Shown here: positions 7,224 through 13,638 of the stretch, in pieces
Layout: each line of letters begins with the position of its first letter
How positions within the stretch are numbered: position 1 is the first letter of the stretch
Assembly (NCBI GenBank): GCA_035914695.1
Contig: JAMIQH010000060.1
Location: 1 to 19,101, forward strand
DNA from: JAOSJT01 sp035914695
GTDB lineage: Bacteria > Bacteroidota > Ignavibacteria > SZUA-365
Direction: 5' to 3'
DNA length: 19,101 nt
The notes under the pieces: model-generated
Databases searched by the model: none
Seen by the model: the letters and a program-made list of their open reading frames with translations, nothing else
What the model was told of the DNA's origin: nothing
Position numbers and translations under genes: made by a program

Positions 7224-8744
7224 CTATCGCGATACGACGCGGAACTCCACGCGGCGATTCTGCGCGCGGCCTTCCTCGGTGTCGTTGCCCACGATGGGCT
7301 GATCCATGCCATAACCCGCCGCGCGCAGGCGCGAGGAGGGGATGCCTTTGCCGATGAGGTATTGCACCACGGCTTCGGCACGGTCCTGCGAAAGCTTGCG
7401 GTTGTAGTCGCGCGCGCCCACGTTGTCGGTGTGTCCCGCCACTTCCACGCGCATGTCGGGATTGGCGCGCAACCAATCCGCCGCACGGTCGAGATCCACG
7501 TAGGACTCGGATTTGAGCGTGGCCTTGTCGAAGTCGAAGAACACCAGCAGACGCACGAGGTCCCGCGTCAACTTCACATCCTTGCGGATCATGTCATTGC
7601 CCGCGTCGTCGGGAATGCTGAAACGCTCGGAGTAGAAGAGATAGCCCTGGGATTCCGCCGTCATCACATAGTCGCGCCCCGGTTGCAACACCACGATGTA
7701 CGAGCCATCCACATCGTCGCTGTGGAAACTGCTGACGATGGCGTTGCTGCGGATATCGCGAATCGTGAGTGTGGCGCCCAGAGGGGCGTCGGTGTTGGAA
7801 TCCGACACGCGGCCCGTGACCGTGGTCACCGCGCTGGGCGGCAACGGATTCGGCACGGCCAGGTACAGGTCGAGTCCACCCTGACCACCACCACGCGTGG
7901 AAGCGAAGATCATGTCCTTGCTGTTGAGGAAGAGGCCGCAGAAGTAGTCGTCTTGCTCGCTGTTGATCGGTGCGCCCATGTGCACCGGAGCCGACCACGC
8001 CGCGCCGGCATATACTGTGCGGTACACGTCCAGTCCACCCACGCCGGGGTGCTGGTCGCTGCTGAAATACAGCGTCTTGTTGTCCGCCGCCATGGCCGGT
8101 GCCAGCTCGTCGCCCACGGTATTGACCATGGCGCCGAGATTCACCGCCGGACGCCATTCGCCACCGTAGGGACGCGTTGTCATCCACAGATCGGTGCCAC
8201 CCTGGCCGCCCATGCGCTCCGAGGCGAAGACGATGGTCAGACCATCGGAGGAAATGGTCGGTTGTGAATCCCACGCGGGCGAGTTCACATTCGGCCCGAG
8301 GTTTTTGACATTACGCCACATCCCGCCGGAATATTCGGCGATGTAGAGATCGCAGTCGCCCAGAGCATCCTCGCGTCCGCAGCCCACGAACACCATCCAG
8401 TGTCCGTCGGGAGTCACCGCCACACCGCCCTCGTCGGTGTCGGTGTTCACGGGCGGGCCGAGTTTTTGAATCTGTTCCCATTTGTCATACCCCGAGATGG
8501 CGGTGTACACGTCCTGATTGCCATCGCGGTCGGAGGTGAAATACAGCACGCGGCCATTGCCGAGAATCACCGGGCCGAAGTCGTCGTCGGAGGAATTGAT
8601 CTCGCCCTGCAGTGCGCGAATCGTGACGTCATGTTGCTGCGGTGTGATGATCTGTCGCGGTGGACGGCCTTCCTGCGCTTGCGTCGCGGTGCCAAGCGCC
8701 AGAACGGACAGGAGGAGTATCGATACGAACATGTGGTGTTTCAT
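7224..8744 (-). CDS. OmpA-family outer-membrane protein with PD40 propeller repeats (PorE-like architecture)
   Basis: A 506-residue exported protein. A signal peptide covers about 1-23 (hydrophobic FVSILLLSVLALGTA, then TQAQ); no lipobox Cys is seen. Five PD40/WD40-like blades run from about 50 to 297, each ending in a D-(V/L)-Y/W strand (QDVYTA, CDLYIAE, TDLWMTT, LDVYRTV, LDLYLAV). A carboxypeptidase-regulatory-like domain lies at about 306-393 (TVTGRVSDSNTDAPLGATLTIRD). An OmpA_C peptidoglycan-binding domain lies at about 398-504, with FDFDKATL, AGHTDNVG and NRRVEF. This order resembles PorE of the type IX secretion system, without its lipoprotein anchor and TPR part. It probably links outer membrane and peptidoglycan. 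The start at 8744 has GAGGAGG upstream. Second gene of an operon, 12 nt after the barrel gene. Confidence 0.9.
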   Translation of the reverse strand: MKHHMFVSILLLSVLALGTATQAQEGRPPRQIITPQQHDVTIRALQGEINSSDDDFGPVILGNGRVLYFTSDRDGNQDVYTAISGYDKWEQIQKLGPPVNTDTDEGGVAVTPDGHWMVFVGCGREDALGDCDLYIAEYSGGMWRNVKNLGPNVNSPAWDSQPTISSDGLTIVFASERMGGQGGTDLWMTTRPYGGEWRPAVNLGAMVNTVGDELAPAMAADNKTLYFSSDQHPGVGGLDVYRTVYAGAAWSAPVHMGAPINSEQDDYFCGLFLNSKDMIFASTRGGGQGGLDLYLAVPNPLPPSAVTTVTGRVSDSNTDAPLGATLTIRDIRSNAIVSSFHSDDVDGSYIVVLQPGRDYVMTAESQGYLFYSERFSIPDDAGNDMIRKDVKLTRDLVRLLVFFDFDKATLKSESYVDLDRAADWLRANPDMRVEVAGHTDNVGARDYNRKLSQDRAEAVVQYLIGKGIPSSRLRAAGYGMDQPIVGNDTEEGRAQNRRVEFRVVSR

Positions 8745-8756
8745 GATGTCCTCCTC

Positions 8757-9662
8757 TTACATGCGCCAGCGCAGGCCGATGGTGAAAAACGCGGTGAGCA
8801 TGTTGAAATCCATGCCCGGTTCGGTGGAATCGAGACTGACTGAATCCACCAGGTCCGTCATAGGAATGGCGACTGAGACCTCGGGAGTAAGGTACAGATC
8901 CTTGTTCAGTTCAATCCACCAGCCGGCACCCACCTTCAGGTCGATGCGGGAATCCTTGAAGCCCTCGATCTCGGCTTCCATCGATGCTGTGCGATGATTG
9001 TTGATAATCGCATCCGTGCCGTTGAGGTCCTCGACGTAGAACAGATCGTCCGGCGAGAGCACGGTTTGATCCAGCTTCGCCTTATTCGATTGCAGGAATC
9101 CGAAGGACGGACCCGCGAGCAGGTACACGGGCAACTCGCCAAGATTGACGCGCAACAGCAGATCCACGCCGATGTAGTTGAACGTCCAGTCGGTCTTGCT
9201 GTTGACCACCGCGGTTTCCAGTTGTCCCGAATTGACATTGAAGAAATCGAAGTCCGATGTCAGATCAAAGGAACCGACACGCGTGTGATAATTCCCCTTG
9301 AGCACGATACCGAAGATATCGGAGAGGGGAAAATCCAGTGTGGCGCCGACGTACAGCCCGATGCCGTTGCCCTCGTCCACTGCGCCAACCAGCGGATGCC
9401 GCGGATTGTAGGGCCCGGGCATGAAGAAGTAGCTGAGAGGTCCGTTGCTGAAGCTGGACCAGGTCAGGCCCGCATCCAGTCCAATGAACCAATGATAGTC
9501 GCCTTCGCGTCCCGGCCGCAGGACGTTGCCGACACCCGCGTCGTTCCACAGCGAAGTAATGCGATAACGGTCCGGTCCCTCGTCCGCGGCACGCGCGGGC
9601 AGAGTCGAGATCGCCACCGTCAGGAATAACAGCAGAGCTGTCAGGAATCGTAACCTTTGCAC
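8757..9662 (-). CDS. Outer-membrane beta-barrel protein (PorT/OMP_b-brl-like)
   Basis: A 301-residue exported protein with a GTG start at 9662, chosen because AAGGAG lies 6 nt upstream and because it places a signal peptide at the N-terminus (RLRFLTALLLFLTVAISTLPARA, cleavage near residue 26). The next upstream ATG (9740) would add 26 residues before the signal peptide. The mature part is a series of alternating, aromatic-rich strands such as YHWFIGLDAGLTW, GLYVGATLDFPL, YIGVDLLLRVNL, VYLLAGPSFGFL and LKVGAGWWIEL, ending with FFTIGLRWRM as last strand. This fits a small barrel of 8-12 strands. Ligand and exact family are not recognisable. It is co-transcribed with the PD40-OmpA protein, so the pair may form one envelope complex. 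Confidence 0.8.
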   Translation of the reverse strand: MQRLRFLTALLLFLTVAISTLPARAADEGPDRYRITSLWNDAGVGNVLRPGREGDYHWFIGLDAGLTWSSFSNGPLSYFFMPGPYNPRHPLVGAVDEGNGIGLYVGATLDFPLSDIFGIVLKGNYHTRVGSFDLTSDFDFFNVNSGQLETAVVNSKTDWTFNYIGVDLLLRVNLGELPVYLLAGPSFGFLQSNKAKLDQTVLSPDDLFYVEDLNGTDAIINNHRTASMEAEIEGFKDSRIDLKVGAGWWIELNKDLYLTPEVSVAIPMTDLVDSVSLDSTEPGMDFNMLTAFFTIGLRWRM

Positions 9663-9668
9663 GATGGG

Positions 9669-9674
9669 CTCCTT
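9669..9674 (-). promoter_or_regulatory. Shine-Dalgarno deciding the GTG start of the barrel gene
   Basis: AAGGAG on the minus strand, 6 nt before the GTG at 9662. The upstream ATG at 9740 has no comparable site. Confidence 0.65.
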
Positions 9675-9759
9675 GTAATGGTGAAGGAAAATGTATGCGC
9701 GAAAAAAGATGCACCCCCGCTCACGGCGGTCGGTGTTCAAGACTCAATGGGAGACAGGA

Positions 9760-9790
9760 CGAAAATAGCGGAATTTCCCGTGCGGGCAAA
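9760..9790 (-). promoter_or_regulatory. Putative Bacteroidota-type promoter of the barrel-ompA operon
   Basis: On the minus strand TTTG (9790-9787), 19 nt, then TATTTTCG (9767-9760), seven of eight matches to TAnnTTTG. A start near 9756 would give a leader of about 95 nt. The remaining part of the 9663-9917 gap shows no gene and no clear cdd terminator. Confidence 0.45.
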
Positions 9791-9917
9791 ATGCCGTGTG
9801 ATGAAAAGCACGTCCGGACGATTAATTGAGGAGGGAGAAATTGGTGCGCGAGCGATGCCGGGCAGCACGTTGCCGCCGTAGCGAAGCTCGGTGTCGGCTG
9901 TCACGGGACGGCGCGGA

Positions 9918-10322
9918 TCAGCGCAACGCGTCGGGGGTGAAGGGCAGGGGCAGGAGATGTTCGAGCGTCAACAGCAGAGGAGTGGACCCTTCGCCGTGCA
10001 GCACAATGGGCAGCGCGGTACCGAATTCCGCCAGGGCTTGTCGGCACACACCGCAGGGAGCAACCGCCTCACCGTCCACACTCACGGCGATGGCGCGGAA
10101 GGAGCGGTGTCCGGCCGAAACGGCGGCGAACAGCGCACTGCGCTCGGCGCAGCAGGTCACCGAGTAGCTGCTGTTTTCCACATTGCATCCAGTGACAATG
10201 CTGTCATCCGCGCAGAGCAGGGCGGCTCCCACGCGGTAGCGGGAATAAGGGGCGTAGGCGTGTTCGCGGGCGGCGCTGGCCGCGGCGATGAGGCGGGCGA
10301 TGGTGGCGTCGTCGAGAGTCAT
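9918..10322 (-). CDS. cdd: Cytidine deaminase
   Basis: A 134-residue zinc deaminase of the short (about 130-residue) tetrameric class. YAPYSRYRVGAAL (23-35) and GCNVENSSYSVTCCAERSA (45-63) are the family signatures. Cys58 is the first zinc ligand and Glu60 the catalytic acid; Cys90 and Cys93 (PCGVCRQ) complete the zinc site. It would turn cytidine and deoxycytidine into uridine and deoxyuridine in pyrimidine salvage. The ATG at 10322 has GGAG about 8 nt upstream. It lies just behind the tRNA-Ala terminator on the same strand, so it probably has its own promoter or depends on read-through. It is not adjacent to other salvage genes here. Confidence 0.95.
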   Translation of the reverse strand: MTLDDATIARLIAAASAAREHAYAPYSRYRVGAALLCADDSIVTGCNVENSSYSVTCCAERSALFAAVSAGHRSFRAIAVSVDGEAVAPCGVCRQALAEFGTALPIVLHGEGSTPLLLTLEHLLPLPFTPDALR

Positions 10323-10343
10323 GCGCGGCTCCGATTGGATATG

Positions 10344-10370
10344 AAAAAAGGTCTGACGTGCAGACCTTTT
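10344..10370 (-). terminator. Rho-independent terminator of tRNA-Ala
   Basis: A 10-bp stem (AAAAGGTCTG with CAGACCTTTT; arms 10346-10355 and 10361-10370) with a 5-nt loop. On the minus strand it is followed by a run of T (10349-10344). It starts 4 nt after the tRNA 3' end and lies 21 nt before the cdd start. Confidence 0.85.
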
Positions 10371-10374
10371 CTTG

Positions 10375-10447
<73 letters not shown>

Positions 10448-10457
10448 GAAGGGTTTA

Positions 10458-10488
10458 CAAAGATAGTACGGGATGGTTGGAAATGCAA
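10458..10488 (-). promoter_or_regulatory. Putative Bacteroidota-type promoter of tRNA-Ala
   Basis: On the minus strand TTG (10488-10486), 20 nt, then TATCTTTG (10465-10458), a full match to the -7 consensus TAnnTTTG. The box ends 10 nt before the tRNA 5' end, as expected for a short leader. Confidence 0.6.
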
Positions 10489-10512
10489 GAGGCCCTGTGA
10501 TGTCGGTCTTTG

Positions 10513-10682
10513 CTGAGTGCGGAATACATGTGAAGAGGGCGCGGAGAGCGCGGAGAGCACGGAGAGCACGGAGGAAGGGTTGAGGTCGCTTCTCGTTCGG
10601 ATCCTGCTGGCTGGCTGAGTACGTGATACATTTGAAGAGAGCGCAGAGAGCACGGAGAGCGCAGAGGATGGGTTGAGGTCGC
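10513..10682. repeat. Direct duplication carrying nonanucleotide tandem units
   Basis: Two related copies, 10513-10589 (77 bp) and 10615-10682 (68 bp), separated by 25 bp. Each opens with CTGAGT, continues through an ATACAT(G/T)TGAAGAG segment, then nonamers of the form GC(G/A)C(G/A)GAG(A/G), and closes with GGGTTGAGGTCGC. Copy 1 has four nonamers and copy 2 three, which accounts exactly for the 9-bp length difference. Apparent ORFs across it are repeat translations. Confidence 0.88.
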
Positions 10683-10760
10683 AGCCCGCTTGAAGCGTGC
10701 ACTCCCGCGGTAATCGATTCGACGCAAAGGCGCAGGGACGCGCAGCCGCCGATTCCTCTG

Positions 10761-10809
10761 AGCCCTCCGTGTTGGCGAAGCCCTCCGTGTTGGCGAAGCC
10801 CTCGGTGTT
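10761..10809. repeat. 18-bp tandem repeat, 2.7 units
   Basis: AGCCCTCCGTGTTGGCGA occurs twice in tandem (10761-10778 and 10779-10796), followed by a partial third unit that diverges after 10809. The CTCCGTG word is the complement of CACGGAG in the nonamer array upstream. A GACGCAAAGGCGCAGGGACGC stretch lies just before it (10720-10740). Together these make most of the gap 10448-11006 repeat-derived. Confidence 0.85.
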
Positions 10810-10934
10810 CTCTGTGCCAGCGAAGCTCCTCCTTACCCTCACCCCCTCATTACTCTCCTTCTTCACTGGATTTCGGCTCGGCTATTCCGAAATAACCCAC
10901 AATAACATATCGGAAAAAATCCGGATATTGATTC

Positions 10935-10960
10935 AATGCGGGGGAGCGATCCACCGCATT
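10935..10960 (+). other. Hairpin in the leader of the TonB-receptor-like gene
   Basis: AATGCGG (10935-10941) pairs with CCGCATT (10954-10960) around a 12-nt loop, 46 bp before the ATG at 11007, followed by TTCGTGTTG. The T run is too short for a confident terminator; it may be a leader structure. No clear promoter was recognised between 10810 and 11006, although this part is AT-rich. Confidence 0.3.
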
Positions 10961-11006
10961 TTCGTGTTGTGATGACTGGTCGTTGTTTTTCAAAGGTGTT
11001 TTACCC

Positions 11007-13439
11007 ATGCTCCAGCAGTTGTTCTCGCTCTGTGTCGTCGTTTCGCTCCTCTTCATTTCCACCCCTCCCGCCGTGGCGCAGGATGCCCGCGCGGGGAAGG
11101 GAGGCGCTGTGAGCGGACGTATTCTCGACGAGCAAAGCGGCCGTCCCATCGATTACGCGAATGTGGTGCTGCATCACAAGGCGGACAGCAGCATGGCGTT
11201 GGGGACCATCTCCGATGCCCAGGGCCGCTTTACGCTCGGAGGCGTTGCGCCGGGCGAGTACTATCTGGTCATCCATTTCATCGGATACAGCGATTTCATC
11301 TACCCCAATATCACCCTGCGGCGTGACATGGCTTCAACGGATGTTGGGGATATCCGGCTCGCACTCAAACCCATCGAAATGGCCGAGGTGGAAGTCGATG
11401 CGCGCCGCGCTCCCGTGGTGTATCAACTCGACAAGAAGGTGATCAGTGTTGATGGACAACTCACCGCTTCCTCCGGCACCGCGGTGGATGTGCTGCGCAA
11501 CGTGCCGTCGGTGACGGTGGATTTGGATGGTTCGGTGCGCCTGCGCGGCAGCGGCAGTTTCACTGTATTGATCGACGGACGTCCTTCGGTGCTCGACGCA
11601 TCCGACGCGTTGCAGCAGATTCCCTCCAGCGCCATCGAGAACATTGAAATCATCACCAATCCTTCCGCACGCTACAATCCGGAGGGTATGTCGGGCATCA
11701 TCAATGTTGTGATGAAAAAGGAGGGCGCACTCGGCAATAGTGGCATGGTGAATCTCGGCGCGGGCTGGGACGACAAGTACGGTCTGGATGGCTTGTACAC
11801 CATGCGCTTCGATGGATTCACGGCCTTTGTCGGCGCGGACTACAACAAGCGCTACAACGAGGGCACGCAGCGCGAAGTGGGGGAATTCCGCAACGCGAAC
11901 GAACTCACCACCATTCGTTCCGATGGCACGAGTACGCGCGAGCGCGAGCGCTGGTCGCTGCGCGCGGGCTTCGAACTGCCCTTGGGTGAAAGCAGCCGCA
12001 TGTCCCTGTCGGCCCGCTACGGCAATCATGCGCACGGCGGGGGCACGGCCTTGCGGTATTTCGAAACCGTGGGCGATGCGGCGGCGCGTCCCTACACCAG
12101 CAGGGGACATTCCACGCGCAGCGGCGAATTCTTCGGCGCGGATGCCGAGTTCCGCCATCGCTTCGACAGTGAGAAGCATGTGCTGCTCGCGCAGTTTTCC
12201 TTCCGCCGCCGCGAGGGCGAGGAAGCTTCGCTCGACGAGTTGCTCGATGCCGCCGGCGCCATCAGCAGTGGCCGCAGAGCCACGGAAGACGGCCCGGGCC
12301 GGATGATCGAAGCCAAGCTCGATTACACGCTGCCGTTCAGCGAGGACGGAAGCATTGTCGCGGGATATGAATTGCGCGACGGCGCCTCGGACGATATCAC
12401 CTCGCTCTCGGAATTCAATCCCAGCTTGGGCGGCTATGAACGTCTCGCGCAATTCGACAGGAGCACGATGTACGAGCGTCGCACGCAGGGTTTGTACTCA
12501 CTGTACGCCAACAGCTTCGGCGCCCTTGGCATGCAGGCCGGTCTGCGTGTTGAACACACCGATCGCCGTGTGCAGCTTGCCGCGAATGGCGGCAGTGCGG
12601 ATCTGGAGCATTGGGACGTTTTCCCCACACTGCATGCGTCGTATGGCTTTTCGCCCACGCGGCAACTGATGGCGGGGTATACGCGGCGCATCGAACATTC
12701 ACGCGGCTGGTTCCTCGAACCCTTTGAAACCTGGATCGATGCCTACAACGTGCGGCGCGGCAATCCCGATCTCAAACCCGAGTACATCGACAGCTACGAA
12801 CTCGGCTATCAAACGCATGTCGGCGAAGCATTGTTCTCGGCCGAGGCCTACCATCGCAGTACGCATAACAAGGTGGAACTGGTGCGCAGCATTTACCGCG
12901 ACAACATCACACTGCGCAGCGCGGAAAATGTGGGACGGGATTATTCCACCGGTCTCGAACTCATGCTCAACACCGACGTGCTCGCTCTGTGGAATGTCAA
13001 TCTGCTCGGCAATCTCTTCGACTACCGCGTCGAAGGCGCCATGCGTGGCCAGGACTTCTCCGAAAGCAGCTTTACCTGGAATGCGCGGTTGAACAACACG
13101 TTCACGCTTGCACCCGGTACTATGCTGCAAATCAATGCCAGCTACAACAGCGCCTCGGTATCGGCGCAGGGACGCACGGAAGGGTATTTCATCACCGACA
13201 TTGCCGTGCGGCAGGAACTGTTCAACAGGCAACTCGCGCTCACACTGGATGTCAGCGACGTGCTGCGCACCGCGGAGCGTGAATCCACTCTCGCGGGTCC
13301 GAATTTCTCGTCCTCCACCTACGCCTTCGAGGATGCGCCGGTGGTGATGCTCAGTCTGCGCTGGTTTATCAATCAGGCGCGCAGTGATCGCGATCGCGGC
13401 TCGCGGCGTGGTGGCGAAATGGGGGATGACGATTTTTAA
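11007..13439 (+). CDS. TonB-dependent-receptor-like outer-membrane protein (CarboxypepD_reg + plug + barrel)
   Basis: An 810-residue exported protein. A signal peptide covers about 1-24 (hydrophobic LFSLCVVVSLLFIS, cleavage at AVA-QD). A carboxypeptidase-regulatory-like beta-sandwich follows at about 34-125 (GRILDEQSGRPIDYANVVL ... GGVAPGEYYLVIHFIGY). A plug-like domain lies at about 130-237 (DVLRNVPSVTVD, VRLRGSGSFTVLIDGRP, IENIEIITNPSARYNPEG). The rest is a long strand-rich barrel ending at VVMLSLRWFI and a charged 23-residue tail rich in Arg/Asp. This is the OMP_b-brl_3 / TonB-receptor arrangement typical of FCB bacteria; substrate unknown, and no TonB box was recognised. The frame reaches a TTG at 10983, but I choose the ATG at 11007, directly before the signal peptide; its ribosome binding site is weak (AAAGGTG). 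It converges on the TPR-CHAT gene. Confidence 0.88.
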   Translation: MLQQLFSLCVVVSLLFISTPPAVAQDARAGKGGAVSGRILDEQSGRPIDYANVVLHHKADSSMALGTISDAQGRFTLGGVAPGEYYLVIHFIGYSDFIYPNITLRRDMASTDVGDIRLALKPIEMAEVEVDARRAPVVYQLDKKVISVDGQLTASSGTAVDVLRNVPSVTVDLDGSVRLRGSGSFTVLIDGRPSVLDASDALQQIPSSAIENIEIITNPSARYNPEGMSGIINVVMKKEGALGNSGMVNLGAGWDDKYGLDGLYTMRFDGFTAFVGADYNKRYNEGTQREVGEFRNANELTTIRSDGTSTRERERWSLRAGFELPLGESSRMSLSARYGNHAHGGGTALRYFETVGDAAARPYTSRGHSTRSGEFFGADAEFRHRFDSEKHVLLAQFSFRRREGEEASLDELLDAAGAISSGRRATEDGPGRMIEAKLDYTLPFSEDGSIVAGYELRDGASDDITSLSEFNPSLGGYERLAQFDRSTMYERRTQGLYSLYANSFGALGMQAGLRVEHTDRRVQLAANGGSADLEHWDVFPTLHASYGFSPTRQLMAGYTRRIEHSRGWFLEPFETWIDAYNVRRGNPDLKPEYIDSYELGYQTHVGEALFSAEAYHRSTHNKVELVRSIYRDNITLRSAENVGRDYSTGLELMLNTDVLALWNVNLLGNLFDYRVEGAMRGQDFSESSFTWNARLNNTFTLAPGTMLQINASYNSASVSAQGRTEGYFITDIAVRQELFNRQLALTLDVSDVLRTAERESTLAGPNFSSSTYAFEDAPVVMLSLRWFINQARSDRDRGSRRGGEMGDDDF

Positions 13440-13500
13440 GGCCTGCCACGATGCTCGCGGTACGACGGATTGTCGTTGCGCAGCGCCAGCGTTGAGTGAA

Positions 13501-13542
13501 GGGGGAAAAGGGTGAAAAGGGAGAATGGTGAATGGGTGTGGG
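13501..13542 (+). repeat. G-run tract downstream of the TonB-receptor-like gene
   Basis: Five runs of three or more G (13501-13505, 13510-13512, 13519-13521, 13534-13536, 13540-13542) within 42 bp, separated by A/T-rich spacers of 4, 6, 12 and 3 nt. The runs are on the plus strand, 61 bp after the stop at 13439. The convergent gap 13440-13638 contains no gene and no clear terminator hairpin. Confidence 0.6.
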
Positions 13543-13638
13543 TAGTTGCTGGATGCTGTTGAACGGTCGAAGCTCTGGTGCCTGCGAATAAAAGTATGTG
13601 CAATTCATGCCAACAGCCGGCGATGTGCTGATGTGTGC

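Noticed and set aside
9657..9881. Plus-strand frame in the gap between the barrel gene and cdd
   Set aside because: Antisense to the barrel operon leader and promoter, no ribosome binding site, no recognisable domain.
6493..10322. dCMP deaminase and cytidine deaminase as a joint deaminase-based defence system
   Set aside because: Both carry the standard motifs of housekeeping nucleotide enzymes, lie on opposite strands about 3 kb apart, and have no nuclease or sensor partner.
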